Source: Gordonia liuliyuniae (GTDB lineage: Bacteria > Actinomycetota > Actinomycetes > Mycobacteriales > Mycobacteriaceae). Taken from it: a stretch of 64,000 bases of DNA. Shown piece by piece: positions 28,865 through 37,268 of this stretch. The stretch is taken from positions 124,001 through 188,000 of the forward strand of contig NZ_JAKKOT010000005.1 of assembly GCF_021739025.1 (NCBI RefSeq), in the 5' to 3' direction. A program made the translations under genes and the position numbers. Position 1 is the stretch's first letter; the number at the start of each line of letters is the position of its first letter. The notes below the pieces were generated by a model that did no database searches, was not told the origin of the DNA, and saw only the letters and a list, made by a program, of their open reading frames with translations.

Positions 28865-30025
28865 ATGATCTCGACCGACGCACGCACCATGATCGAGGCG
28901 ACCCTGCCCGTCGTCGCCGCACACATCGAAGAGATCACCGCGAACTTCTACCCGCGGATGTTCGCCGAACATCCCGAACTGCTGTCGGATCTGTTCAACC
29001 GAACCAACCAGAAATCCGGATCGCAGTCGACGGTGCTCGCCGGGTCGATCGCCGCGTTCGCCACCCTTCAGCTCGATTACGATGCCGCGGCGCAACGCGG
29101 GATCATCGAACGGATCTCACATAAGCACGCGTCTCTCGGCATCATCGCCGACCAGTACCCGATCGTCCACAAGCATCTGTTCGCGGCTATCGTCGAGGTT
29201 CTCGGCGATGCGGTGACGCCGGAGGTCGCGGCCGCATGGGACGAGCTCTACTGGGAGATGGCGAATGTCCTCATCGGCCGCGAGAACGAGCTGTACGCGC
29301 AGGCCGGTGTCGCCGCCGGACAGGTGTGGCGGACGGTGCGGATCGTCGAACGCGACCAGGTGTCGCCGGACGCCGTCTCGTTCACCCTCGCCTCGGTCGA
29401 CGGTGATCCGCTCCCCGGCTTCGTCCCCGGCCAGTACGTCTCGGTGCAGGTGCCGCTCGAGGACGGCGCCAACCAGATCCGCCAGTACAGCCTCACCGGT
29501 CGTGTCGGCGACCCGACGTGGCGCTTCAGCGTGAAACTCGACGGCGAGGTCTCGACCTGGCTGCACGAGCACGCGTTCGACGGAGACGACCTGTCGGTCA
29601 GCACGCCGTTCGGCGATCTGACGCTCCCCGACGACGGCGGCCCACTGCTGTTGGCGTCCGCGGGCATCGGGTGCACCCCGATGATCGGCTTGCTCCACCA
29701 CCTCGTCGCGACCGGAGACACTCGGCCGGTCCAGGTGATGCACGCTGACCGTTCCCGCGCCCGTCAGCCGCACCGCGGCGAGCTCGGCAGGCTGGTGGCG
29801 CAACTGCCGGGGGCTACCCTGTACCAGTGGTATGAGCACGGCGTCAGCGCCGAGCCCACCACGCGCATTGGCCTGATCGATCTCGCCGACGTCCCGGTCG
29901 ACCCGTCCTCGACCGCGCTCGTCTGCGGGCCGACCGGATTCATGTCGTCGGTCCGTGACGCTCTGGTGGACCGGTCGCTGTCGGCCGAGCGCATCCAGTT
30001 CGAAGCCTTCGGAGGTACCCGGTGA
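28865..30025 (+). CDS. hmp: Flavohaemoglobin, nitric oxide dioxygenase
   Basis: 386 residues from ATG 28865, preceded by GAGGAG; the longer frame from 28811 was rejected. The globin domain (1-135) has the distal Tyr in NFYPRMF (about 27) with Gln in NRTNQKSGSQ, and the proximal His in SHKHASLG (about 84). The reductase has the FAD motif RQYSL (about 202), the NAD site LASAGIGCTPMIGLL (about 262) and CGPTGFMSSVRDAL near the end. It converts NO to nitrate with NADH and O2. It overlaps the next gene by 4 bp. Not part of the conserved Mycobacterium order here. Confidence 0.93.
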   Translation: MISTDARTMIEATLPVVAAHIEEITANFYPRMFAEHPELLSDLFNRTNQKSGSQSTVLAGSIAAFATLQLDYDAAAQRGIIERISHKHASLGIIADQYPIVHKHLFAAIVEVLGDAVTPEVAAAWDELYWEMANVLIGRENELYAQAGVAAGQVWRTVRIVERDQVSPDAVSFTLASVDGDPLPGFVPGQYVSVQVPLEDGANQIRQYSLTGRVGDPTWRFSVKLDGEVSTWLHEHAFDGDDLSVSTPFGDLTLPDDGGPLLLASAGIGCTPMIGLLHHLVATGDTRPVQVMHADRSRARQPHRGELGRLVAQLPGATLYQWYEHGVSAEPTTRIGLIDLADVPVDPSSTALVCGPTGFMSSVRDALVDRSLSAERIQFEAFGGTR

Positions 30026-30471
30026 CAGCAAGCCTGGCCGCGAGCCACGCCCTCGCACTCGCACTCACATTCATCTGGCTCGGCATGGTCGCGGCGATCT
30101 CGTTCATCGAGGCCCCGCTGAAGTTCCAGGCCCCCGGCATCACGATCCCGCTCGGCCTAGGCATCGGCAGGCTCGTGTTCCGCGCGTTGAACACCGTCGA
30201 AGCCGTGTGGGCCGTCGCGATCGTTGTGGCGCTGGTCGTCGGCAGCTGTTGGCCGACGACGGCGCTCGTCGCGGTCGGCGTGGCGGTGGCCGCCCTGGTG
30301 GTGCAGATCGTCGCAATCCGGCCGGTCCTGTCGCGTCGCACCGACGCGGTACTCGCCGCTCCGGACGATCTGCCCGAGCACCGGAGCCACGCTCATCTCT
30401 GGTACGTGGCGTTCGACCTGATCAAGGTCGCGTCACTGATCACGCTGGGAACCAGCCTCATCCTCGCCTGA
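30022..30471 (+). CDS. Four-helix integral membrane protein co-translated with the flavohaemoglobin
   Basis: 149 residues; the start GTGA overlaps the flavohaemoglobin stop. Four hydrophobic segments (about 8-27, 45-65, 68-95, 125-147) with short loops. A histidine-rich stretch DDLPEHRSHAHLWYVAFDL before the last helix, together with HALALALTFIWLG in helix 1, could bind haem or metal, but this is speculation. I do not recognise the family. Coupling suggests it serves NO or redox stress. Confidence 0.75.
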   Translation: MTASLAASHALALALTFIWLGMVAAISFIEAPLKFQAPGITIPLGLGIGRLVFRALNTVEAVWAVAIVVALVVGSCWPTTALVAVGVAVAALVVQIVAIRPVLSRRTDAVLAAPDDLPEHRSHAHLWYVAFDLIKVASLITLGTSLILA

Positions 30472-30550
30472 TCCGCGCCCGATTCAGCCACGACCGCCTG
30501 CCACCCGAACCCGCTCGGGTGGTCGGCGGGGCGTCGGTCGGCAGCATCAA

Positions 30551-30677
30551 CAGTCGGGAGGGTCAACAATCGGGAGGGTTAACAGTCGGCAGGGTCGACA
30601 GTCTGCAGGGTCAACAATCTGCAGGGTTGACAGTCGGCAGGGCCAGCCAGGTCAACGGCGTCACTCGTCGACGGCGT
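30551..30677. repeat. 16-bp tandem repeat, about 8 units, running into the OB-fold gene end
   Basis: Six clear units start at 30551, 30567, 30583, 30599, 30615 and 30631 (type CAGTCGGCAGGGTCGA). The 16-bp period continues as GTCAACGGCGT (30651) and GTCGACGGCGT (30667), the latter inside the gene whose stop is 30661-30663. Confidence 0.85.
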
Positions 30678-31053
30678 GCAGCTCGTATTCGGGGTTGTAG
30701 ACGACCTTCATACCGTCGGCGTGGGCGACTCGACCACGCACCGTCAGACGACGGCCCGGTTCGATACCGGGGATCCGGTTGCGACCCATCCACTTGAGCA
30801 GGACCGTGTCGGTCCCGTCGAAGAACTCGGCGCGGACACCCGAGTGGGTGTTGCGTGAGCACGTCTCGACCGATCGGAGCTCGCCGATCATCACGGCTTC
30901 GTCTCCTCGGCTGCAGTCGCTCGCGCGTTGCGCGCCCGTCGCCCGCTCGACGTTCGCCGCTTCGGACTCACGCTGTACTCGCTCGTCCTCGACGTTCTCG
31001 AGATCCTCGGTGAGCATCTTGCCCAACCGCTTGAGCAGACCTGTGTTCGCCAT
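30661..31053 (-). CDS. OB-fold nucleic-acid-binding domain protein (Rv2694c-like)
   Basis: 130 residues. I chose ATG 31053 over ATG 31059 because GGAGG then lies 6 bases upstream rather than touching the start. Residues 1-45 are charged and helical; residues about 45-130 form an OB fold (VMIGELRSVETCSRNTH, RAEFFDGTDTVLLKWMG, LTVRGRVAHADGMKVVYNP). Family members resemble RecG/anticodon-type OB domains; the exact ligand is unknown. Its 3' end lies in a tandem-repeat array. Confidence 0.82.
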   Translation of the reverse strand: MANTGLLKRLGKMLTEDLENVEDERVQRESEAANVERATGAQRASDCSRGDEAVMIGELRSVETCSRNTHSGVRAEFFDGTDTVLLKWMGRNRIPGIEPGRRLTVRGRVAHADGMKVVYNPEYELHAVDE

Positions 31054-31124
31054 CCCCATCCTCCGGGCATCGCTGTAGTGACTCGCTTCCGAGCCTCACC
31101 CTACTCTCCGTGCACCATGGTCGT

Positions 31125-31823
31125 ATGACCACCGTGATCGTGATGCCGGGCACCGGCTCAGACGCCGACTTCGCCGCCCGGGTGTTCGGGTCCTCCGTGC
31201 GCGACGCAGGCGCGTCGCTGGAATGCCTGGAACCCGAACCAAACCTCGTCGGCAGCTACCTGACCAGGATCGATGCCATCGCCGACCGTGGCGATCGGGT
31301 GATCGTCGGCGGCGTGTCGATCGGTGCCGCGATAGCCCTGGCGTGGGCGTGCGATCCGGCTCGGTCGGCGCTATGCGACGGCGTCCTCGCCGCCCTCCCG
31401 CCGTGGACCGGGCGGCCCGACGGATCGGTGGCCGCGCAATCGGCTCAGATCACCGCCGACAGTATCGACCGGGACGGGCTCGACGCGACAGTGGCGGCGA
31501 TGGCCGCGTCGAGCCCGGCGTGGCTTGGAACCGAACTCGCTCGGTCGTGGCGGGCGCTGTACCCGCGGGGGCTCGTCACACAGTTGCGGGCAGCCGCGAC
31601 CTATGTCGCGCCCACACTCGACGACATCGCGCGCCTTCCGGTGCCACTCGGCGTAGCCGTCGCCCCCGACGATCCGCTGCATCCGGCCGTCGTCGGCCGC
31701 TCGTGGGCCGATGCGGCGCCGCGATCAGCTGTCGCCGACACCCCGCTCACCGAGTTCGGCCCGGACGAGCGGCTCCTCGGCGACGCCTGCTGGGCGGCGC
31801 TCGCCTCGGCCGGACGGCGCTAG
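31125..31823 (+). CDS. Small alpha/beta hydrolase (Rv2695-like)
   Basis: 232 residues from ATG 31125. The nucleophile elbow is VGGVSIGAAIALAWA (about 62), a proper GxSxG. HG-type oxyanion residues occur at VIVMPGTGSDADF (about 5-17). A late Asp (VAVAPDDPLHP, about 186) fits the catalytic acid. Substrate unknown, cytosolic. It is divergent from the OB-fold gene and convergent with DUF3710. Confidence 0.78.
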   Translation: MTTVIVMPGTGSDADFAARVFGSSVRDAGASLECLEPEPNLVGSYLTRIDAIADRGDRVIVGGVSIGAAIALAWACDPARSALCDGVLAALPPWTGRPDGSVAAQSAQITADSIDRDGLDATVAAMAASSPAWLGTELARSWRALYPRGLVTQLRAAATYVAPTLDDIARLPVPLGVAVAPDDPLHPAVVGRSWADAAPRSAVADTPLTEFGPDERLLGDACWAALASAGRR

Positions 31824-31857
31824 TGTCGCGTGTCGCTCTGAGCGTCCGCCACTGGGT

Positions 31858-31902
31858 TCAGCGGCGGAACACTCAGCGGCGGAACACTCAGCGGCTGCGC
31901 CT
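31858..31902. repeat. 15-bp tandem repeat at the DUF3710 stop codon, 3 copies
   Basis: TCAGCGGCGGAACAC at 31858 and 31873, then TCAGCGGCTGCGCCT at 31888. The stop codon of DUF3710 is the TCA at 31888-31890, the first three bases of the last unit, so each outer unit carries an extra copy of the stop. Confidence 0.9.
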
Positions 31903-32760
31903 GCGACGCAGCCGGGACAGCGCGGACCCTTGCGACGGGGCCTGCGGGGGCTCCTGCTCGTCGACGACCGGCTCGTCGACGATCGGCTCCGGCCCTGCCG
32001 CGTCCGGGTCGAGTGCCTCGTCGAGAACGTCTGGTGCTTCGCTGAAGACCGTCGCGCTCGCACTCTGTGCCACCGCGCCGCCGGGATGCACGTCCTGGGC
32101 GCTCTCGGTGCCCGAGCCCCCGGCCGACGCCGACGGTGCGTCGGTCAACAGCTGGGACGTCGGTGCCGCGGCCTCCTCTTCCGTCGCCCGTTGACGCTGC
32201 GCGGCAGCGACCTGCTCGGAGAGAACCGGCGGCAGCACGATCGGCAACACCTCACGCGGCGGGTACGGCTGGTCGCCTCGTCGGACGACCGTTTCGGCGA
32301 GGACTGCGCGCGCCAACTGACCGAGTTGTTCCCCGGCCTCCTCCGGGCCGCTGGCCATGCAACGGACCATCCAGCGCGGGCCGTCGACGCCGATGAACCG
32401 ATGCATCCCACCGGGCACCCGGGCGACGATCTCTCGGCCCCAGTGGCCGTCCTCGATGGACGTCGTCGCGCCGTCGGACCGCAGCGATTCGGCGAGTTCA
32501 CGGACCACTTCGCGCCAGAGGCCGCCGCTACGCGGAGCCGCGAACGCGTGGATCCCGATCCGACCGACGGGCGTCACGAGGTAGACAGCCTCCGGATCGT
32601 GGTCGGCCGACATCTCGACGGTCACCTGGCCGCCTTCGACGACCGGCATCAGCACCGACCCGAGGTCCAGGTGTGAGTTCGCCAGCTCATCCGGCGAGTT
32701 CGCCAGGTCGTCGATGTCGTACGGGCCGTCAGCCTCACCGATCTGCTTCTTGTCACTCAT
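31888..32760 (-). CDS. DUF3710 family protein (Rv2696c-like)
   Basis: 290 residues, no signal peptide. The conserved DUF3710 core occupies about 30-200 (LDLGSVLMPVVEG, IHAFAAPRSGGLWREV, VPGGMHRFIGVDGPRWMVR). The last 90 residues are acidic and Pro/Ala-rich, ending in a basic tail LSRLRRRRSR. Function unknown. It starts 3 bp after the dut stop and is probably co-transcribed with dut, as in M. tuberculosis. Confidence 0.9.
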   Translation of the reverse strand: MSDKKQIGEADGPYDIDDLANSPDELANSHLDLGSVLMPVVEGGQVTVEMSADHDPEAVYLVTPVGRIGIHAFAAPRSGGLWREVVRELAESLRSDGATTSIEDGHWGREIVARVPGGMHRFIGVDGPRWMVRCMASGPEEAGEQLGQLARAVLAETVVRRGDQPYPPREVLPIVLPPVLSEQVAAAQRQRATEEEAAAPTSQLLTDAPSASAGGSGTESAQDVHPGGAVAQSASATVFSEAPDVLDEALDPDAAGPEPIVDEPVVDEQEPPQAPSQGSALSRLRRRRSR

Positions 32761-32763
32761 CCC

Positions 32764-33282
32764 TCACGCCTTCCCGTCCGAAAGGATCGCGTGGCCGCCG
32801 CTGGATCCGTATCCGCCTGCGCCGCGCACGGTGTCATCGAGTTCATCGACTTCGACGACCGCAGGCAACTCGACACGCTGGACGAGCAGTTGAGCGATCC
32901 GATCGCCGCGCGCGATGGTGATCGGCGTGTCGAGGTCGTGATTGATCAGACAGACTTTGATCTCGCCGCGATACCCCGCGTCGATGGTTCCAGGAGTGTT
33001 CACGATCGACAGCCCCGCGCGGGCGGCGAGGCCCGAACGCGGGTGGATCAGCCCCACGGTGCCGACCGGCAGCGCAATCGCGACGCCGGTGCCGACGAGT
33101 TGACGTCGACCGGGCGCCAACTCGAGGTCGGTCGCCGCGTACAGGTCGATGCCCGCGTCGTCTGCGTGGGCTCGGACCGGGAGCGGAAGACCTGAGTCGA
33201 GTCGTTTGATGCGCAGCGGCGGGTACGCCTCTGGCGGGTTCATTCCTGGGGTCTGCCCTGGCGTCTGCTCTGGGGTCTGCAT
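32764..33282 (-). CDS. dut: Deoxyuridine 5'-triphosphate nucleotidohydrolase
   Basis: 172 residues from ATG 33282 with GGGGG upstream; GTG 33288 and ATG 33243 are alternatives. Trimeric dUTPase motifs are present: DAGIDLYA (I), [10 protein letters not shown] (II), [14 protein letters not shown] (III), [10 protein letters not shown] (IV) and the C-terminal arm [10 protein letters not shown] (V). It hydrolyses dUTP to dUMP and PPi, keeping uracil out of DNA. The N-terminus carries a dispensable-looking QTPE/QTPG repeat encoded by a 12-bp tandem repeat (33245-33280). Confidence 0.95.
   Translation of the reverse strand: MQTPEQTPGQTPGMNPPEAYPPLRIKRLDSGLPLPVRAHADDAGIDLYAATDLELAPGRRQLVGTGVAIALPVGTVGLIHPRSGLAARAGLSIVNTPGTIDAGYRGEIKVCLINHDLDTPITIARGDRIAQLLVQRVELPAVVEVDELDDTVRGAGGYGSSGGHAILSDGKA
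33245..33280 (-). repeat. 12-bp in-frame tandem repeat in the dut N-terminus, 3 copies
   Basis: Units CCTGGGGTCTGC, CCTGGCGTCTGC and TCTGGGGTCTGC encode the Gln-Thr-Pro repeat. Confidence 0.75.
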
Positions 33283-33317
33283 GGTCACCCCCGCACAGTA
33301 CTAGCCGACCGTCCGAC

Positions 33318-33323
33318 TAACCT
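33318..33323 (+). promoter_or_regulatory. -10 element of a probable leaderless transcript (DUF3093)
   Basis: TAACCT lies 7 bases before the GTG at 33331. Confidence 0.45.
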
Positions 33324-33330
33324 GGGCTGC

Positions 33331-33825
33331 GTGACCGAATCTGCCACGACCGGCTCCGCACACGGACATAGATACACCGAGCGACTCACTACCCCCTGGT
33401 GGTGGTGGATCGCCGGAGCCGTGCTGGCGGTGGTGATCGGCGTCGAAGTTCAGATGGCCGGCTACTACCAGGCGTGGACGTGGGCGGTGTATCCGATCCT
33501 CGTCGTGCTGTTCGGGTGGGGCCTGTGGTCCATGGGCCGCACCCAGGTGGTGGTGGACGCCGACGGTTCCCTGCAGGCGCACAAGGCGATGCTTCCTCGC
33601 GAGGTGATCGCCCGCGGCACCGCCATCGCGCCGTCCGCCAAGAGCGCGGCGATGGGCCGCCAGCTCGACCCGGCCGCGTACTTGATGCATCGGTCCTGGA
33701 TCAAGTCCATGGTCCTGCTGGTCCTTGAGGACCCGGACGACCCGACGCCGTACTGGCTCATCTCCACACGCCATCCCGACCGGATCCTCGCGGCCCTGAA
33801 AATGACGGACGCCGCACAGGACTGA
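33331..33825 (+). CDS. DUF3093 membrane-anchored protein (Rv2698-like)
   Basis: 164 residues. Two hydrophobic segments (WWWWIAGAVLAVVIGVEV about 22-40; WAVYPILVVLFGWGLW about 50-66) are followed by a soluble domain with RTQVVVDADGSLQAHKAMLP and, near the end, YWLISTRHPDRILAAL, the hallmark of DUF3093. Unknown function. The position between dut and DUF4193 is conserved in mycolata. Confidence 0.9.
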   Translation: MTESATTGSAHGHRYTERLTTPWWWWIAGAVLAVVIGVEVQMAGYYQAWTWAVYPILVVLFGWGLWSMGRTQVVVDADGSLQAHKAMLPREVIARGTAIAPSAKSAAMGRQLDPAAYLMHRSWIKSMVLLVLEDPDDPTPYWLISTRHPDRILAALKMTDAAQD

Positions 33826-33852
33826 GTCCCGTACGGCGTTCATCGCGGTGCG

Positions 33853-33935
33853 CCCAATCGACCTTCTATACCCGGTCGACCTTCTATGCCCAGTCGACTC
33901 TTAAGCCCAGTCGACCGTTAAGCGCAGTCGACACA
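33853..33935. repeat. 17-18-bp tandem repeat spanning the DUF4193 stop codon, about 4.5 copies
   Basis: Units begin at 33853, 33871, 33889, 33906 and 33923, e.g. CCCAGTCGACCGTTAAG. The stop of DUF4193 (TTA, 33918-33920) lies in the fourth unit; the third carries a matching TTA. Confidence 0.88.
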
Positions 33936-34217
33936 GATCAATTCGTTGCCGTTCTGTTCTGCCAGACGGTTGCGGTGGTACACGAGGAAGCAGCTCGTGC
34001 ACGTGAACTCGTCGTCCTGTTTGGGGACGACGCGCACCGAGAGCTCTTCGCCCGAGAGGTCCGCACCGGGCAGTTCGAACGACTCCGCGGTGTCGCCTTC
34101 GTCGACATCGACATCGCCCGACTGCGCCTCGTTCCGGCGCGCCTTCAATTCTTCGAGCGAATCCTCGGCGAGATCGTCGTCGTTGGTCCGTCGCGGCGCG
34201 TCGTAGTCAGTTGCCAT
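33918..34217 (-). CDS. DUF4193 zinc-ribbon protein (Rv2699c-like)
   Basis: 99 residues. The first 60 are acidic (EDSLEELKARR, DVDEGDTAESF). The C-terminus is a zinc ribbon: FTCTSCFLVYHRNRL and ELICVDCA, two CxxC pairs. Small acidic zinc proteins of this family are near universal in Actinobacteria; a transcription-related role has been suggested by context only. It has a strong SigA-type promoter about 150 bases upstream. Confidence 0.9.
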   Translation of the reverse strand: MATDYDAPRRTNDDDLAEDSLEELKARRNEAQSGDVDVDEGDTAESFELPGADLSGEELSVRVVPKQDDEFTCTSCFLVYHRNRLAEQNGNELICVDCA

Positions 34218-34374
34218 TATCTGCCTGCCTGAGTCTTTGTCGTATTGCTGGTGTCCGGTCGTTCATCGCTGAACTGACCTGGTTTATTCCCGGTAGGCCA
34301 ATCTCGCTGGGGCGACGCGCTTATGGCCCGCCACACCATCTCAAGTCCCATTTGTTATGACCTTGGGCGCCCGT

Positions 34375-34403
34375 ACTTTAGGTGACTCGGCATGTGATGT
34401 CAA
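34375..34403 (-). promoter_or_regulatory. SigA-type promoter of the DUF4193 gene in a 334-bp intergenic region
   Basis: On the minus strand, TTGACA (34403-34398) and TAAAGT (34380-34375) are 17 bp apart. Transcription would begin near 34368, leaving about 150 bases of untranslated leader before the ATG at 34217. On the plus strand a TAGAGT at 34506-34511 may serve cei. I see no known riboswitch or other gene between 34218 and 34551. Confidence 0.65.
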
Positions 34404-34551
34404 CACCCTCGCCTCATTAGTCTGAACGACCGACAGATCGACTCGAAGATACACGCCGGAGCCGCGTCCCGGCGCGCCACCGCCACCGCATGCGTGTCGC
34501 ACGATTAGAGTGGTGCCGACCCGCCCCTCACGGAAGAAGGTGCTCAGCGAC

Positions 34552-35199
34552 GTGGTCTCGAGAATCGCCACCGGTTACACGACCGACGCGAAGGGGCGAC
34601 CGTTTCTCCGTCGCAACTTGCGGCCCGGACTGATCGTCGTCACGATCCTCGCGATCGTCGCCGTCGCGGGATGGGTGTTCGTCGTCTCGAATGACGACGA
34701 CGAGTCATACCCGACCGACTGCAACATCGCCGATTCGGCGAAACTCGCCCCAGTCAGCAGTTCCGACATGTTGAGCATCGGCCCCGCTCCGTTGTCGACG
34801 TTCGGCGTGCGGGTCCTCAACGCTGCGGCCGACCGCGGTTCGGCGCAGTCGGTGAGCGACGACCTGACGTCATTGGGCTACCGCGCCGCCGATCCTCCGT
34901 ACGCCGACGACACCGTGTACACCAATCGCGATCTGCACTGCGTCGCACAGATCCGTTTCGGGCAGGACGGCCAGGCCGCGGCCGCCGCGGTCTGGTTGGC
35001 CGCGCCGTGCGCCCAACTGGTCAACGACGGACGTAAGGGCACCGACGTCGACATCGCGCTCGGCGAGTACTACACGTCGACGCAACCGACCCAGGACGCA
35101 CAGGCCGCAATCGAGGCGCTCCGCGTCGCCGCTCCCGCCCTCAAACAGTCACCGGTCGACTCGTCCCTGCTCGACGCGGTCCACAACCAGACCTGCTGA
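34552..35199 (+). CDS. cei: Envelope integrity protein Cei (LytR_C domain)
   Basis: 215 residues from GTG 34552, chosen because GAAGG lies about 10 bases upstream and MVSRIATGYTTDAKGRPF resembles the Rv2700 start; the frame is open back to 34510. A single transmembrane helix (LIVVTILAIVAVAGWVFVV, about 26-44) anchors an extracytoplasmic LytR C-terminal domain (FGVRVLNAAADRGSAQSV, about 85-102). Four cysteines outside the membrane could form disulfides. In M. tuberculosis the protein supports envelope integrity and virulence. Confidence 0.85.
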   Translation: MVSRIATGYTTDAKGRPFLRRNLRPGLIVVTILAIVAVAGWVFVVSNDDDESYPTDCNIADSAKLAPVSSSDMLSIGPAPLSTFGVRVLNAAADRGSAQSVSDDLTSLGYRAADPPYADDTVYTNRDLHCVAQIRFGQDGQAAAAAVWLAAPCAQLVNDGRKGTDVDIALGEYYTSTQPTQDAQAAIEALRVAAPALKQSPVDSSLLDAVHNQTC

Positions 35200-35206
35200 C
35201 CGGCGT

Positions 35207-35271
35207 CCCCACACACCAGGACTCCCCACACACCAGGACTCGCCGGGCATCAGGACTCGCCGGGCAGGGGG
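35207..35271. repeat. 17-bp tandem repeat spanning the suhB stop codon, about 4 copies
   Basis: CCCCACACACCAGGACT at 35207 and 35224, then CGCCGGGCATCAGGACT at 35241 and a partial copy from 35258. The suhB stop (TCA, 35250-35252) lies in the third unit. Confidence 0.88.
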
Positions 35272-36137
35272 CCTGTCGCGCCGATCTCGTCGAGGACGGC
35301 GAAGAAGGCGTCGGCGATCCCCGGAGCCGCCGCGATCGTGGCGTCCCCGTCGCTCGAGCGCGAGTCGGCAGGCGGCAGCACGACGCGCGCACCGGCCTCG
35401 GCCGCGACCAGACCGCCCGCCGCCCAGTCCCACGGGCTCAGCCCGTGCTCGATGTGGGCGTCGACCGCACCGGACGCCACCATGCAGAGGTCGAGGGCGC
35501 CTGCCCCGATCCGACGAAGGTCCCGCACCCGCGGCAACAGCTGTGCCATGAGCGCACCCTGCTGAGCTCGCCGCTCCGCGTTGTAGGCGAACCCGGTAGC
35601 GACGAGAGCGAATGCGACATCGTCGATGGGGTTGGCACGCAACCGGACCGGTTCGCCGATCGGCTCCTGCGCGGTACCTGCGCACGCGTACGCACCGCCG
35701 CCGCTCCATGCCCAGTACGTCACCTGCCGCGCGACGTCGACCACTGCGCCCGCCACCGAGCGCCCGTCGACCTGCGCGGCGACCGACACCGCGTACGCAG
35801 GCACGCCGTACATGAAGTTGACGGTGCCGTCGATCGGATCGACCACCCAGCGGACTCCGTCCGGAACGTCGACGCTTCCGCCTTCTTCTTCCCCGAGAAT
35901 CGTCTCGTCTGGGCGCTGGGTCCGCAGGAGCTCACGGATGAGCGTCTCGGTCTCGGTGTCGGCGAGGGTCACCGGATCGGTCGGGGTCGATTTGGCGCTC
36001 ACCGCCGTCTCGCCCGTGCGTGTCCCGGTGGGAGGGAACAGCTCTGCCCGTCGGGTGCGGACGTGGTGGGCGGCCGCCTCGGCCACGGAGCGGGCGACGG
36101 CGGCGAGTTCTGCGGCATGGTCGGAGGAACTGGTCAC
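35250..36137 (-). CDS. suhB: Inositol-1-monophosphatase family protein
   Basis: 295 residues from GTG 36137. Li+-sensitive Mg2+ phosphatase motifs are intact: GEEEGG (about 95), WVVDPIDGTVNFMYG (about 107-121) and the late WDWAAGGLVAAEAGARV (about 240). It hydrolyses inositol-1-phosphate to myo-inositol, feeding phosphatidylinositol mannosides and mycothiol. Orthologue by position of Rv2701c, divergent from ppgK. Confidence 0.92.
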   Translation of the reverse strand: MTSSSDHAAELAAVARSVAEAAAHHVRTRRAELFPPTGTRTGETAVSAKSTPTDPVTLADTETETLIRELLRTQRPDETILGEEEGGSVDVPDGVRWVVDPIDGTVNFMYGVPAYAVSVAAQVDGRSVAGAVVDVARQVTYWAWSGGGAYACAGTAQEPIGEPVRLRANPIDDVAFALVATGFAYNAERRAQQGALMAQLLPRVRDLRRIGAGALDLCMVASGAVDAHIEHGLSPWDWAAGGLVAAEAGARVVLPPADSRSSDGDATIAAAPGIADAFFAVLDEIGATGPLPGES

Positions 36138-36304
36138 ACAGTGGAGTCTACGGCGGGCCGTCAGTGCCTTAGTGTGGGCGATCAGACAGACTGTTCTGCG
36201 AACCGTCTGCCGCCGAACTGCTCTGGGCGAACCGTCAGGTATCGCCGGGACACGCCGGTGTCGGTTCGCTCCCGGCTCCCGCTCACACGAAAGCGAGTCC
36301 ACCG

Positions 36305-37132
36305 ATGACCGACGCACCGGAAGGCGCAGCGCTCGGGCGCGTACGTTACCTCGGCGCCGACAGCACCCCGTCGCCCGCTCCACATCTGGGTTTCGGCATC
36401 GACATCGGCGGTTCGGGAGTGAAGGGTGCGATCGTCGATCTGCGCACCGGCTCATTCGTCGGCGACCGACACCGGGTGGACACGCCGCAGCCCGCGACCC
36501 CGGACGCGGTGGCGCGGACGTGCCGCGACATCACCGACAGCTCTGGATGGACGGGCCCCGTCGGACTCACCGTGCCCGGCGTGGTGCGCGACGGCGTCGT
36601 CCGATCGGCGGCCAACATCGACGCGTCGTGGGACGGCGCGGACGTCCACGAACTGTTCGGCAGGCACCTCGGCGGGCGTACCGTCGCAGCCCTCAACGAC
36701 GCCGACGCGGCAGGACTCGCCGAAGTTCGGTTCCGCCACGAACCCGGACTCGACACCGGCACGGTGATACTTCTGACATTCGGCACCGGCATCGGTTCCG
36801 CGCTCTTCCACAATGGCGACCTCGTCCCGAACACCGAGTTCGGGCACCTCGAAGTCGGCGGGAAGATCGCCGAGGCGCGGGCGTCGGCGAAGGTCCGCAA
36901 AGACCACGGGTGGTCATATCGCAAGTGGTCAGGAAAGGTGTCGCGAGTCCTCGCCCACTACGAGCGGATCTTCTCGCCGACGCTGTTCATCGTCGGCGGC
37001 GGGATCAGCCGAAAGGCCGACGTGTGGATCCCGATGTTGACCATCGACACGCCGGTGGTGGCCGCGAACCTGCGCAACACCGCGGGCATAGTAGGCGCTG
37101 CGATGGCCGTTGACGAGGGTCTGCGCATGTGA
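36305..37132 (+). CDS. ppgK: Polyphosphate glucokinase
   Basis: 275 residues. It phosphorylates glucose with inorganic polyphosphate or ATP. ROK-type motifs: phosphate-1 [17 protein letters not shown] (about 29-45), catalytic Asp in [11 protein letters not shown] (about 130), [14 protein letters not shown] (about 158) and [11 protein letters not shown] (about 177). The N-terminal 25 residues are extra. Position before sigA is conserved with M. tuberculosis. Confidence 0.93.
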   Translation: MTDAPEGAALGRVRYLGADSTPSPAPHLGFGIDIGGSGVKGAIVDLRTGSFVGDRHRVDTPQPATPDAVARTCRDITDSSGWTGPVGLTVPGVVRDGVVRSAANIDASWDGADVHELFGRHLGGRTVAALNDADAAGLAEVRFRHEPGLDTGTVILLTFGTGIGSALFHNGDLVPNTEFGHLEVGGKIAEARASAKVRKDHGWSYRKWSGKVSRVLAHYERIFSPTLFIVGGGISRKADVWIPMLTIDTPVVAANLRNTAGIVGAAMAVDEGLRM

Positions 37133-37151
37133 GCTTCGCGGCGACGAGAGT

Positions 37152-37157
37152 TACAAT
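37152..37157 (+). promoter_or_regulatory. Possible -10 element of the sigA promoter
   Basis: TACAAT is an almost perfect -10 hexamer, about 110 bases before the sigA GTG. The matching -35 (TGTGAG, 37128-37133) is weak. Confidence 0.4.
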
Positions 37158-37268
37158 GGAACACATCGGTCCCGCACCGAAGCCTCTAGCCCCTTCGCCC
37201 ACGGCGTCACGTCCGGTTTCTGGACGCGAACAGCCGTGCCGCCCGTGAGAACAGTCGAAAGGTTGTAC

